The notes: a model not told the origin generated them from the letters alone. A stretch of DNA of 64,000 nt from Amoebophrya sp. A120 (GCA_905178155.1 CAJINV010000004.1:7537707-7601706); one strand, 5' to 3'. Shown: positions 41,964 through 53,284, counted from the stretch's first letter. Numbers and translations: made by a program.

Positions 41964-44900
41964 CTAAATATGCACCGGCATGCACCCTTCGCCGTAGTAG
42001 ACAAATGGTACATTGCCAATCTCCGCGGCGGTTTCCCCAAAGAAGCTGTTACTTATGATCAGTGCCGTCGCACGGGACAAGCCTATGTACTCGGTCCAGG
42101 CGCGATGGTAGCCCGCTTGAGACATCCCAGCGGTTCGGTCCACGTGCTGGATGGCTGCCGTTGATGTTGAAGACCCTGTGTTTCTAGTTGGACTCGTCGC
42201 GCTACTGCCACTACTACTATCTGCTACTGCAACGAACTCGTTCTCCACAAAGCTGGCGACTTTCCCGGCTTGCACTAAGGCCTGGACTTCCTCGGTGACC
42301 CAGAACTGCTCGGAGTCGGCAGAAAAGTACCAGGGCGTGGATGATTCCAAAATCTCCGCCTGGACTAGTTTGTCCTCCACTTGGACGGCGCATTCCAAAA
42401 ACGAGGTTATCGTCGTCAACCCGTGCCGGGGTGGGTCTTTGAAGGAGTGCAGCGTTTCGTTCCCCGCGCGGAAGTGCAAACCGAGAAAGCTTTTCTTCGC
42501 CCCGAACTTACTCAACGGGTACAGCACTTTCGCGTGCGGCTTGAACAAAATGTTCCAGACCTGCGCGACCCAGCCGGAGGTGAAGGCGAAAAAGCCGTAA
42601 TTATGCACTGCAATAGTATTGTACTCGTATAAATGCATTACAAATTTGCTCAGCAACATGAGAAATAAAATTTGTAATGCTAATTTACCTCAAGGAAAGG
42701 ATTTGTAATGCATGATTTCCATACGAGTACGATACTTTTGCACTTGATAGTAATCCTCCTGCAGCCAATCGTGGATCAAGGCGTGGTATGCGGTGCAAAT
42801 ATGTCTGGGTCTGGAAACTTGTGATGCAAGGAACGGAATAGTGAAAACAAAACACTGTAATGCGCTGCCCAGCATGATAAGTTTTCCCGTGGTTCAGAGT
42901 TGCGTACTCGGCATGAGAAACTGCGTTTCTGCATGACAGGCAAGACGAGCTCTTCGCGGCCACGCAATACAGAGCTCAGAGTCATGCCAGACTAGCATGA
43001 CAAATCTCGCAATCTCCCAGACCCAGACATATTTGCAGTGCATACGTGGAAGCGGAGGTTCGTCCCGATCACGAGCACCTCGGGGGACACGCGGAGGCCG
43101 CGGAGTGTGCGGTCGACCTGGTGCTCGGAGAGGTCGACCAGTTGCACTCGGTTGTTGAGTGGTAAATCTTCTATCCGGACCCGCCAATCGAGAAAGGAGG
43201 GTAACAGCACCTCTAACAACGGCCGTGGGTGTCGGATGTCGATGAGGAATCCTCTGTGCGTCGCGACGGCGAGCAGAAACAGGGACAGGATCCCGTGCAG
43301 CCGATCTCCGTGTCCGCCGCACATGGGCAGCCCATAGCACGCGGCGACGATCGCGCCTTTCAGGTTGCTTGGCTGCCCGGACCGCCACTTTCGGTGCTGC
43401 TGGATGTAGTCCGCCATGATTTGCTTGAACAAATCGGTTATAAATTGAAAAAGTAACGTGCTCGTATAAATCCATTACAAATTTTCTCAGCATGAGAAAT
43501 AAAATTTGTAATGCGGATATACCTTGAGAAAAAGATCTGTAATGCATGATTGCAATACGAGTACGATACTTTTGCACAGGATATCGGTGCTTCTTTGCCG
43601 GTGGGACAAGCCCGCGAAGAGCTTCGTCTCTTCACTCGTACTATGCATTGCAAATATGTCTCGTGGGTCTGGAAACTTGTGTTGCTGGTACTCGCATCGC
43701 AAAGTAGCCAGTTGTGCAGCGTGACAGCATCACAAGTTCTTTTCCTCCGCTGTTTGCGGATTCATTCGTACTTAAACTTAGCATTACAAACTGCCTCTTC
43801 TCAGCACGCCAAAAAAATTGGCCATCAATCCCATTTATGCATTACAGATCTTGTTGTCCTTGAAGTTCTGCATCACAAATTATCCAGCCCCAGGCACATT
43901 TGAATTGCATACGTGCGCAGCCCGATGGAAGAAACTCCCTGGTCAAAGTGTAGGTTGGGAAGATCGGACGCTTCGGGGTACCGGAGCCACCGACAAGAAA
44001 CTGTAAGTAGTGATTTTTTTGATTTTCTTTTCGTCTTCCAATGGACGCATGGCGATAGCAAAGGTAAATCAAAATCAATACACATACTCCGCTCGTCTGT
44101 GCATGAGAACAACTTTCGCGTCAAATATCATAGTGTACTACCTGTAGTATTCGGCTTCAAATTATTGATCAAATCGTGGTCAAAAAACGTTCCACAGAGA
44201 TCCGGCCCCTGCCTGGTGTACTGCTTCCGCCTCGCATATTCGATAAAAGTATGACCTGCAAAAGTATCGCACTCGTATAATTAAATGCATTACAAATTGA
44301 AATTTCCTCAGCATGTGCATGGGAGATAAAATTTGTAATGCATGACTGCAATACGAGTACGATACTTTTGCACAAGATAAAAAGTCACTGGCTGCAACGT
44401 TTTCGCCGCCACCGCCGCGCCGGCGAACTCAGTACTGGCTGAAGCCTCCGTCTCTCCGTCTTCAGATATTAAAGCAGCACTCGCCGTTTCGTTGCTTGCG
44501 GTATCTTCTATTTCACTGTCTGCTTCCATTTCTACTGCGGGACCACGAGCTGCCGACGGCCTGGTGACTTCTATGATGGTTTCCTGCACAATTTGCGCGA
44601 TCTTGTTCGGGCTCAGCTCGTCGAGCGTGGATTCCGTCGGGAAAACCACCACCCGCCCGGGAATTTCGTGCTGGGCCTCCACTTTCTCTTGCGGGGGACG
44701 GATGGCGGACAGCTCGGGGACCCTGTTTGGGATAGAAGAAAAGGGAGTATAGTACGTGCATCACATAAGCGCTATGTATTTGTGATAGAAAAGGGACAAC
44801 TTCTACGTCCAATAATAAAGTGCCTGAAGTTCATGTTCCATCACTTCAGTGCAGACCGATAGTGGTCCTGCAGTTTTTCTTCTTGTGGCAGACGCAGATC

Positions 44901-46566
44901 ACAATAAACTATTCCATTCTAATACCCTTCAGCCACAACAGCCTCGAAATCGACGTCATCACCGGCATCAGCTCCTCCGTCCGAACTACCTTCTTCGCCG
45001 CTAGTTATCTCAAAACTGCTCTCGATCTGCTGCAGTTCCAGATGCAAAACGGATAGAGCGGTGGACAACTTCACCGCCTGGATTTCCACGAAATCGAGCA
45101 GGAACGTGTTGTCGTTCATTCCGTACCGTTCATAGTTCATCACGTCAGAGCTGTTCACACTTATGCACTGCAAACTAACCATCGCACTCTACGTAGTAGA
45201 TTTTATCGCATGACAAATTTTTCCAAGAGGAAAGTTGTCCTGCTGATATTCACACAAGAGTCGAGATCTGTAAAAATACAGTTCTTTTACTGAAAAAACT
45301 TCTACAAGCAGCGTACGATAGTACTTATTTGCAGTGGATAACACTCCTTGGATCTTCGTTCTTCACCTCCTCCCATATCTTGTGATTGCTCCCCCAGGTC
45401 CAATTTTTCGGTAAGGGCAGCTGGTCGATGGTTTGGATCGAGTGTAAGTTCGGTTCTAGGGGTACGGTGTAGAGAAGGTTCTGGATGGTTGGCGGGCGCG
45501 GGTTGTTTTGGCCATCTTCGTTGTCTTCATCCCCAGAGGTGGACCCTGCATGTTGACCTCCACGACCTGCATGAACCACTTCGACTTCATTCAAGTAAAT
45601 CGCTTCGTCGACCGGGCAGTTTAAGTCCTCCCTATGAACTGCAAAAGTATCGTACTCGTATAAATGCATTACAAATTTCCTCAGCATGAAAAATGAAATT
45701 TGTAATGCGGATTTGCCTTAAAAGAGAGATTTGTATTGCATGATTGCAATTACTACGAGTACGATACTTTTGCACAGGATACTCCCGCTGCCTCAGCAAG
45801 TCGCTCATTTCTTCCAGGACCTCCATATGGATTGCAAAAGGATCTTCGCTGTACTCGTTCTAGTACAAATTGCATTACAAATTTGCTCAGATGAAAATGG
45901 AGTTTGTCATGCTGGTTTACAACCTTGTTAGGAAGCAGATTTGTGATGCACATCTGCAATTACTCGTACGAGCACGTGATACAACTTTTGCATTTGATAC
46001 TCCAAAAAAGGCGACACCAGCGGCTCTTCCACCGAGCCAATCGCGTAGCAGATGTGCCGCACGATTTCGGCGACCAGTTTCTGCAGTACCTCCATACCCT
46101 TGTCGTAGGCGGAAAGTAGTGCGGGTAAAACTTCTATATCCTGTGCAAAAGTATCGTATTCGTAGTATGTAATCGCAGCCATGCATTATAAATCTCCATC
46201 CCAAGGCAAAACAGCATGACAAATTACATTTCTCACACTGACGGTGAGCAAATTTGTAATGCGATTCATACTAGTACGATGCTTTTGCATTTCATATTCT
46301 ATCCTCGATCGCAAGGCGCAGGGGAACTTTTCCACGTCGTCGTCGAACCGCGTCATGAGTCTTTCTGCACGTTCCACAATGGGTTGCCGCAAGTGCACCT
46401 CGCGGTACCCAAACGCGTTGTTCAGCGCCAGCTTCGGAAACTGCCGCTTTTCCTCGCTGCAGCACGCGAGCTCCTCCCGCCCGGCGTCTGGACCAAACGT
46501 GGGAACAAAGCATTTTTGGTAAAACGGGATGAGAGCAACGAGGCCGGAAGCTGCGTAGGAACGCAT
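41964..46566 (-). CDS. Fucosyltransferase-like (GT-B) secretory-pathway glycosyltransferase, 866 aa, 12 exons
   Basis: Exons are 46566-46297, 46136-46000, 45825-45782, 45632-45341, 45161-44926, 44722-44380, 44249-44142, 44000-43912, 43641-43584, 43438-43045, 42786-42750 and 42601-41964; 2601 nt. Two introns are GT-AG and nine are introners. A short hydrophobic start (GLVALIPFYQKC) may be a signal anchor. A weakly conserved stem with acidic, Gly-rich sequence occupies the first about 480 residues. The catalytic part carries YGLPMCGGHGDRLHGILSLF (the G-D-R-L/N-G block of fucosyltransferase-like enzymes), LGLHFRAGN (compare HxRxGD of the POFUT/FUT8/NodZ group), WYFSADSEQFW and ISNSFFGETAAEIG near the end. 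Likely transfers fucose or a related sugar from a nucleotide donor; donor and acceptor are inferred. The start is the first ATG in exon 1 (MRSYAASGL). Confidence 0.8.
42602..42749. mobile_element. Introner 33, family B
   Basis: It starts TATGCACTGCAATAGTATTG and ends GATACTTTTGCACTTGATA. The TSD is GTAAT. Last intron of the fucosyltransferase-like gene. Confidence 0.92.
42787..43044. mobile_element. Introner 34, family A
   Basis: It starts TATGCGGTGCAAATATGTCT and ends ATATTTGCAGTGCATA. The TSD is CGTGG. Only 37 bp lie between it and introner 33. Confidence 0.92.
43439..43583. mobile_element. Introner 35, family B
   Basis: It starts TATAAATTGAAAAAGTAACG and ends GATACTTTTGCACAGGATA. The TSD is TCGGT. 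The left TIR is degenerate. Confidence 0.9.
43642..43911. mobile_element. Introner 36, family A (divergent)
   Basis: It starts TATGCATTGCAAATATGTCT, with four extra bases splitting the TGTCTGGGTCTGG core; the right end is degenerate (ACATTTGAATTGCATA). The TSD is CGTAC/CGTGC (one mismatch). Confidence 0.85.
44001..44141 (-). other. Conventional GT-AG intron, fucosyltransferase-like gene
   Basis: The donor is CTACAG|GTAGTA and the acceptor TTACAG|TTTCTT. The join reads NTTVSCRWLRY. Confidence 0.88.
44250..44379. mobile_element. Introner 37, family B (short)
   Basis: It starts TATGACCTGCAAAAGTATCG and ends GATACTTTTGCACAAGATA. The TSD is AAAAG. At 130 bp it is the shortest introner here. Confidence 0.9.
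44723..44925 (-). other. Conventional GT-AG intron, fucosyltransferase-like gene
   Basis: The donor is GAAGG|GTATTA and the acceptor AAACAG|GGTCCC. The join reads VVAEGVPELSAI. Confidence 0.88.
45162..45340. mobile_element. Introner 38, divergent family B-like
   Basis: It starts TATGCACTGCAAACTAACCA and ends ACTTATTTGCAGTGGATA. The TSD is ACACT. The TIRs have decayed more than in other B copies, yet the frame across it still closes. Confidence 0.8.
45633..45781. mobile_element. Introner 39, family B
   Basis: It starts TATGAACTGCAAAAGTATCG and ends GATACTTTTGCACAGGATA. The TSD is CTCCC. Confidence 0.92.
45826..45999. mobile_element. Introner 40, family B (divergent)
   Basis: It starts TATGGATTGCAAAAGGATCT and ends ACAACTTTTGCATTTGATA. 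The TSD is CTCCA. Exon 3 (39 coding bases after removing one TSD) lies between it and introner 39. Confidence 0.88.
46137..46296. mobile_element. Introner 41, family B
   Basis: It starts TATCCTGTGCAAAAGTATCG and ends GATGCTTTTGCATTTCATA. The TSD is TTCTA. First intron of the fucosyltransferase-like gene. Confidence 0.92.
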
Positions 46567-47174
46567 TTTTTTTTTAAGTTTTCCTATTTTCTGAAGATGT
46601 TGTTGAGAACTGGATGAAATCAAACGCAGCAAAAAGATTTTTCAAACAACTGAAGGTAAGACACAGAAACGCGAACAAAGCGAAAAGGAAAAGCATTACC
46701 AAAGATAAAAGTAAACAAACGCGGGAGGTGCGAGACGAAAAAAAGAGCACTTAATGGGACTGAACACGGTTATTTGCTCGTCCTGCCGCTGTGTGAAAAT
46801 CTTAAAGTTTGTCTTGGATCCAAGCTGCGATCTGTGATGCTTTAGCTTTACAGGCACAATACCCCAAAAGTTGCTTGTTTCCAGATCTTACACCAAAAGT
46901 TGCCTTCTTCAAGATCCTCGCACTCGTCCTTTACTTGCGAATCAAAAATGATTTCAACACTTGTGCATGTGCTATCAGGATAAGGTAAAAATACTTTAAG
47001 TCGTAGTTCTAATAGTACTCACAATGCGATCATACAAACAAAACCGGCGTCGTGCTCTTGGTACTTACTTCTACGGGGCTGAAAATGTTTCGGCGTTGTA
47101 TATATTGGTCGTGCTATCGGGCTGAGGCTGACGTGTCGTCTACTTCTACACAAAAAAATATTATCCACCAAGAA
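46567..47174. other. Intergenic, nothing recognised
   Basis: AT-rich spacer before the lipase gene's 3' end. Confidence 0.6.
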
Positions 47175-49502
47175 CTACGAGCATTTTTCGGCCTTCTCTG
47201 GCTCCTGCAGCTCCTCCTGTGGCTGCTTCCTCGCGCTCGCCTGTGAAGATGAATTCCCCGCCAACAAACAGCTGTTGTGCAGTATCCAAGCGTCGTTCGA
47301 GGTCGCGTGGTCTCGTTTGAACAAACGGAAAATGCGGGGAAGGAAGGTCGAACCGGTATCCAAGTCGTTCGGGGACAGGAGGGTGAGCTCGACGTAGTTT
47401 TTACTACTTTGGTGCGCCAGCTGCACGGGGGTGACGATCCTTGAAGTTGTGTCGCTTAATATTTCTTTGGCACAAGAACGATTTGTTGCCTGCTGCTGCT
47501 GCTGCGCAGGATGGACAAGTGTACTAGTTTGGAGCTCCGCGCAGCGTGTCGCTGTGATACTTTTGGACGGGTGATTCTTGTGGCTGCCCGTATAATTTTT
47601 TCCCGGTGTTGTGCTACTGGTTCTGGTGTTCCGTTTCGCGCATTTCGGAGCGCAGGAATTTCTCTCTGCTGGTACTTGCACCACAGCGTGTTCAACACCG
47701 TTTAGAACGCTCGCCGGCACCAGAAACTTCCCGGCCTGGAACGGGGCGTGGCACACCCGGGTCCCGAAAATTCTGGATAAGAGCTTGCCGGAACGGGGTA
47801 CAGGGTCTTGGTTATACACGTAGAAAAAGGAACCGGGAGGGGGACTTGTCGAAGGTGTCGGAGCTGATAGCGCTAGTACCTTCGGGGGAGAAGAAGTAGT
47901 ATGATCTGTACTACCGTTATCTCCACCACTAAAACCCCTGCTGTCAAAAGAACAGCAACTCTGCGGCCTCAACCTTTTCGCCAGAAAGGAATCACTTTTT
48001 TCGGCGAAAGATGCTTGTAGCATCGAATTCTGCAACTCCCAATGCCTTTCATCGAACTTCTTCTTCATCAAAAAACTCCGACAAGCGCGGCCGAACTGCC
48101 TTGCTTTCGACATCCCGTGCGTGTTGAACGACAAAGGTGGTACGGAACCCAGGATGAGGCTGGTAATTTTGTCTGCAGAATTTTTGCCAATTTTTGCCGT
48201 GCCGTCAAAATCCTTCACATTTTCGCGAAACACCCCTTCCAGCGCTTGTGCCGCGTGTAGAAAATCCAGTCCGATGGTGTCGTTCTCGGCTTCCAACCGG
48301 GATTCCAAGTTCGGACCGCCGAGGAGGTGGAGGTGCTGTTGATCGACGCTAGGGGCCTTAATAATATCTGCCTTTTCGTGATGTGGCACCACGACGTCCC
48401 GCAACGACGTCATAAGTTCCGACACGTTGCAGAATAAGTGCGCCAGCGTCGCGACGCCGCCGCCCAAACTGAAGCCCGCGATGATCACATGGTCGAATTG
48501 GGCGCCCTGTAAATGTTCTTGCCGAAAATTGAACAGCTTTTCTCGCACGTTTTCGTTTTTCGCCCCCGACAGCATATCTCTCACCACAGCGGTGAACTTG
48601 AGCGCGAAGCCGGGCACGATGCCGAGGGTGTTTTCTTCGTCGGCAGTGGTGGTAGTTTTCTCACTGTTTGACAGAGGAATACCCTGCGGTTGCCGGTCTG
48701 TATTAGCGTCCGGAGGTGGTGAAAAAGAATCTTCAACTTCTACCGTGTTCTGGTTCTGTAGTTGCGCACAGGTGGACGTCGAAGAAAAGATTGTGCTGCA
48801 GTAGCTGCTGCTCCGGGTTTGGCATGAGAAAGGCGACGTCCTGACTTCATCTCCCGCGCTGTTCTTGTTCCCAACTGGCGTTCCCGGGGCAGAGTTGTGG
48901 TCGGAGGATGACGCGATGGTAGAGGAGTCTGACAGAACAGCGTCAACCACCAGTTCAGCTCCTTCATCACCTTGAATTTCTTTTTCAACCCCCGTCGTCG
49001 TCGAACTGGATTTTTTATTCACCTCCGACAAGAACGTCCTCCTGCTCGTCGTACCGGGATGAAGATCCTTCGTCGCACCGTCAACCTGATCCTGACCCCG
49101 ACCCTCCTCGCCGACCCGCAGAAAGCAGAAGCATTTTTTCCAGCCCATCATGTGGTCCAGCTCGTAATCCACCGGACTTGCGGACCCCCGAAAGACCACC
49201 CACAGACTTCCCGGGGCGTGTTTCGCGGAGTACCCCAGAAACCAACCGTCGCCCGCAAACTGCGGCTTGCTGTGGCGGATGGGCACATTGGAGGCGATTT
49301 CCTGGATATCTTCCCCCGGAAAGCCGGAGAACGCGCGGTCGGGACAGCCGTGTCGGGTCAAATAGGTGCTGATATTCGCGGCCAGACGGATCAGGTCGGG
49401 AGACGGGGTGGAGACCTGGTTCGTTTTATCTTGGGTCTGGTCGTACATTTTTGTAATGTAGTTCTTCGGGTCCAGGCTTATTTTCTGAGAGGAGGAGGTC
49501 AT
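47175..49502 (-). CDS. Class-3 (fungal-type) lipase domain protein, 775 aa
   Basis: A single exon starts at ATG 49502. The N-terminal lid and first strands read SLWVVFRGSASPVDYELDHM, as in Lipase_3 enzymes. The nucleophile elbow is FDHVIIAGFSLGGGVATLAH (GxSxG, Ser predicted catalytic). The strand with the likely Asp is FFYVYNQDPVPRSGKLLSRI, matching the family's DPVP block, with GVEHAVVQVP downstream for the His. A Ser/Thr-rich insert of about 170 residues splits the domain between the first strand and the elbow. No signal peptide or membrane helix is clear, so a cytosolic or lipid-body acylglycerol lipase is likely. The gene lacks introners. Confidence 0.85.
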   Translation of the reverse strand: MTSSSQKISLDPKNYITKMYDQTQDKTNQVSTPSPDLIRLAANISTYLTRHGCPDRAFSGFPGEDIQEIASNVPIRHSKPQFAGDGWFLGYSAKHAPGSLWVVFRGSASPVDYELDHMMGWKKCFCFLRVGEEGRGQDQVDGATKDLHPGTTSRRTFLSEVNKKSSSTTTGVEKEIQGDEGAELVVDAVLSDSSTIASSSDHNSAPGTPVGNKNSAGDEVRTSPFSCQTRSSSYCSTIFSSTSTCAQLQNQNTVEVEDSFSPPPDANTDRQPQGIPLSNSEKTTTTADEENTLGIVPGFALKFTAVVRDMLSGAKNENVREKLFNFRQEHLQGAQFDHVIIAGFSLGGGVATLAHLFCNVSELMTSLRDVVVPHHEKADIIKAPSVDQQHLHLLGGPNLESRLEAENDTIGLDFLHAAQALEGVFRENVKDFDGTAKIGKNSADKITSLILGSVPPLSFNTHGMSKARQFGRACRSFLMKKKFDERHWELQNSMLQASFAEKSDSFLAKRLRPQSCCSFDSRGFSGGDNGSTDHTTSSPPKVLALSAPTPSTSPPPGSFFYVYNQDPVPRSGKLLSRIFGTRVCHAPFQAGKFLVPASVLNGVEHAVVQVPAERNSCAPKCAKRNTRTSSTTPGKNYTGSHKNHPSKSITATRCAELQTSTLVHPAQQQQQATNRSCAKEILSDTTSRIVTPVQLAHQSSKNYVELTLLSPNDLDTGSTFLPRIFRLFKRDHATSNDAWILHNSCLLAGNSSSQASARKQPQEELQEPEKAEKCS

Positions 49503-50053
49503 GGCTTATTTTTGGTTCCGGGAGAATGTTCGTGTTCCATAAATATACGTAAATACGGTGGTTGGCTGGATGATAAAAAAGTGCTGGAATACTACACTCT
49601 TTGCTGTTTTTCATCGGTCCTTCATCATTTTTTCATGTTTTTCTTTGATTTTGTGTATAAATCACAGCGTCCTGACGCAGAACGACGACCTATGCTATTC
49701 GTGAAAAATTCAGAATTATTTCTTCACGAAAGGGAAGCGATCTCCTTCTGTTTGTTCGCAACGCGATTCATCAACATCGTAGTAGTTCGTATAGTCACAG
49801 AACGCCGCAAGATTAGGCGTGGTGATCTTCTAGTACTTCTGAACCATTTGCATTTTCAATTTTTCAACAAATCGGGATCTTCAAGATCAAGTCGTCGACA
49901 CGACATGATTGCAGCATAGTCATAGTGTTGCTCGGAGTAGTACCTCCCCGAACACTGCATCCCATGCGAACTTGAAAATGCCGTGGATGCGGCCCAAATT
50001 TTTGCAATTTTCTTGCGATGAAGATAAATGGCGGGTATTCACTGTCACTTGCG
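49503..50053. other. Intergenic, nothing recognised
   Basis: Spacer between the lipase start and the MePCE-like stop. A plus-strand frame through it is mainly antisense to the lipase. Confidence 0.6.
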
Positions 50054-53000
50054 TCAGACCTTTGTTCGCTTCAGTGCTCGCTGTTCATCCTGTTGGTGTT
50101 GGCCAGATCCAGATGTCCACCTTCTGTGCGCAGTTCCTTCTTTGTTTTCTCCTTCATTTCCGTCTGTCACGACGACGAGATCAGCGGATTTTCTTCTTCC
50201 CGCAGGATCTTCTACTTTCGGGGCGGGATGGGCAGGGTCAACATCTTCCCTTTGATAATCGCGGTCCATCTTCGTTTTATTGTTCCCACCACTCGTCGTC
50301 GTGCTCTTGCTATATTTCGTGAACAAATACAGCGTCCGTCGCAACGCCGGAAACCGGTCTTTGTGTATCACCTGCACGTTGCCAAACCGGCCGTTCTGAC
50401 AGAGCAGCTGACGGAAATTTTCCGGTCGGTGCTTCAATTCCAGCACGTTCTGCTGCATAAAATCGGACGCGTGCTTCCGCTTCCGGTGCTGAGACTTCTC
50501 ATTGTATTTATTTTCCCCCGCAGCGCCGGTCGTCGTACTTCTCCCCCCCTGCTTTGGATCGGGCGTCGCGTACTCCTGCCACGGGTGGTACTCGAGAATT
50601 AAGACGCCGTTGGGTTTCAAGACTTCCCAACACCGGTCGAAGAGCAATTCTATCCCCCTGTCCCCACAATTCATGTGGATCCATTTTGTGACGGAGAAAA
50701 GCAGCACCGTATCGAACAAGTTCGTTTCCACTTTCGTGGTCGTCGTGTGGAGAGCACGTGGTGAATGAAAATGTTTCGACAAAGTAGGTCCTGATTGGTA
50801 GTTTTTTCCAGTTGGTGTAGTTGGGGGTCGTTGCAGGAGGTTCTGCGCTCCTTGCTCAGCCGGAACGCCTGCTGCGGTGCTGTTGCGGAACAAATCATTC
50901 CGTGGACCACTTCTGGGGGTGCCTGGTGTTTGTCCAGCCCGACCTTGTTGCGGCGTTCGCGGAGTTCGGTTCCCTTCAACAGGAGGTTGAACGTTCTTTA
51001 CTGCACTACCACCGCCAACACTAGCCCTAGCAGGATGTTGAACTAGAGCATCAGCTGCGCCAGCACTTTGTTGATCTGCAAAGCGAGGGGAAAGTCGCTG
51101 CATGGTCGCGTTCCCACGACCGCCCACTCGTCCTTCACCCGACTGTCGCTGCGCCCGGACAACGGTCGTCCGCGTCGCCAGGGCCTGGGCAAAGACGAGA
51201 CTGCGTGGGGCGAGAAAATCTTCGGTAGAAAATTGCAGGTTGTAGGGGAAGTCAAAGTCCGATTTTTTCCGAATCAGCGGGGGCTCCTCTCGCATCAAGT
51301 ACGGCTTGGTGACGTAGGGAATCACACTGCGATTCTGCACCAGAACATCTGCGAACTGGGTTGCGTCCTCCCGCGCAGAAGGCGTGTGGAAGGGAACAAG
51401 GTGCGTTGCAGTAGAAGTAAAACGGATTGTGCTATTCTTGTTTGTTTTCGGTCGCCGTCCAGTGGAAGAGGACGACGTCGCACCACCTCCAGTAGAAGAA
51501 CTAGCTGCACCTCCCGCAGCACCTCCAATGGCTTGTGCAAAGGCCTCCTCTATCTGCTTCCGCGCGGCAGCGAGCTGCTGTGCCGTGGCAGCGACGGCAG
51601 ACGGCTGACCCGATGTTAGTAAATCAACATCTCCAGCGGATTTGTTGTCTGCGTTCTCCGGAGGTTCTGGTGGCACGTACCTCACCGACGCGATGGTTGG
51701 AATTTCGATTAGAGGCGGAGGCGCAGCTGGAGCTGGAGGTGATGCTGGTGCTGATACAGTGTTCTTTTGCCGCTGGTCTTCTGCATGATCATGATCAAGT
51801 GGCTCACCATCTTCATCATTAGCTCCAACTACTTCCATTTTGTTGTCCCTGACGGAAAACAAATCCACACTCTGGTTCGCCTCAGGATGGTTGAAAAACT
51901 CCACGCCGTCGGCTTTGATTTTCCGCAAGTGCTTCAGAGCGATTTTTGTGCAGTTCATGTCCACGTCCACCCCCACAACTATGGAGCTCTCAAACGTTCC
52001 ATTCACAACTGTTACACGAATTTGTCATGCAAGACTACCTGAAGACGCCAGGTGATCACGCTGCTTCGCATGACAAATCTCCGAGAGGCTAAACAGCATC
52101 GAAATCTGTGCCAAATCTGTGATGCGAAAGCAGCAAGCTTGCCCCTTTGACTGATGCTGTTCTTCCATTACAAATTCGTGTAACACTTGAGAATGTAACT
52201 GATTTGAGAACGCCATAACAACCTGCTTGGCGTTGCAGAAAGCGGACAGTGCGAACGCAACCGTCCCGGTGTTGCAGCCAATATCGAGAACTTTTTTGCC
52301 GAAAAACACGTCGCCCGTGTAATGGGTCGTTGTCGGAAGCTGGAGGTATTTCAGGAGAACTAGAATCCGCACATCGATCGTCTGGAACCGATCCCGCCGA
52401 TGCTTGTAGTTCGTGTCGAAGTTGCCATAGCAAAACATCTATGCATTGCAAAAATATCGCACTCGTAGTAATCGCAGTCATGCATTACAAATTTTTTTCT
52501 CAAGGTCAAGGCCAAGGGAAATCCGCATTACAAATTTTCTTTCTGACGCTGAGGAAATTTGTAATGCATTTATACGAGTACGATACTTTTGCAGTTCATA
52601 ACATCTTCTTCGTGTCGCGCGTAATCTCCTTGGTGGCCAGGGGCTTACTTTTCTTTTGCTTGTTCTGACCAGCTGCACCTGGTCGCGCACCGCGACCTGC
52701 TTTATTTTCACCAGCTCCACCAGCATATCCTGAGTAAAAACGTACCCACACCAGAGTCAGGATGGGGATTTTGCAACACAAACCTAGGAGTTTTGTGAGT
52801 CACGCATGACAAGTTTCAGTCCGTAAGGTAGTGCAAGTTAGCAAGGAAAGCCGCATCACAAATCGACCTTCTGATCCTGTTTACAGCATTACAAGCTCCC
52901 AAACACGATTGAAAATGCCTGTCATGGGGTTGCGCATCACAAATGTTCCTGTCATGGCAAATCTGCATGACAACTCTGGGGTGGGTACGTTTTTACTCAG

Positions 53001-53284
53001 GATACAGCACCCAGCATGTTCATTTCCTCCAACGCCGTCAGAGACAGCGGGCCTGCGTACTTCGCGGCATTTAGAGGAAACAACACCGCAGGATCTGTGA
53101 GTGCCAGGTCTGCGGTTCGTTTCTTCCCTTTTTTCCGCTTCCGGGCGAATGTGTTCCCAATGCCGGGGATGACGTACTTGGTTTCTGTGGTAGAATTACA
53201 CCTACGACGCCCAGGTGTTTCCTCCGGCCGAAATACTTGGGCAGAACTATTATAAAACTTTTGCTTGCGGGCCGCGCGCCACAT
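50054..53284 (-). CDS. Bin3/MePCE-type RNA 5'-cap methyltransferase, 845 aa, 4 exons
   Basis: Exons are 53284-53005, 52725-52601, 52439-52218 and 51979-50054; 2538 nt. The family entry block FCYGNFDTNYKHR (compare YGNYxxYY in MePCE) is followed by the SAM motif KKVLDIGCNTGTVAFALSAF and the acidic-loop strand VVGVDVDMNCTKIALKHL. A disordered insert of about 410 residues follows. The catalytic core then resumes: FDTVLLFSVTKWIHMN, LFDRCWEVLKPNGVLILEYH and PENFRQLLCQNGRFGNVQVI. Enzymes of this family O-methylate the 5' gamma-phosphate of small RNAs such as 7SK or U6. An introner of family E splits VV from GVDVD; removing it restores the motif. The Lys-rich tail ends RALKRTKV, consistent with a nuclear protein. 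Confidence 0.88.
51980..52217. mobile_element. Introner 42, family E
   Basis: The TIR is TATGGAGCTCTCAAACGTTC, mirrored by TTTGAGAACGCCATA. The TSD is ACAAC. It splits the VVGVDVD SAM motif of the MePCE-like gene. Confidence 0.9.
52440..52600. mobile_element. Introner 43, family B
   Basis: It starts TATGCATTGCAAAAATATCG and ends GATACTTTTGCAGTTCATA. The TSD is ACATC. Confidence 0.92.
52726..53004. mobile_element. Introner 44, family G
   Basis: The TIR is TATCCTGAGTAAAAACGTAC, mirrored by GTACGTTTTTACTCAGGATA (perfect over 20 bp). The TSD is CAGCA. First intron of the MePCE-like gene. Confidence 0.92.

Noticed and set aside
48972-49919. 315-codon plus-strand frame
   Set aside because: Mostly antisense to the class-3 lipase exon, whose minus frame has clear motifs; no recognisable domain on the plus strand.
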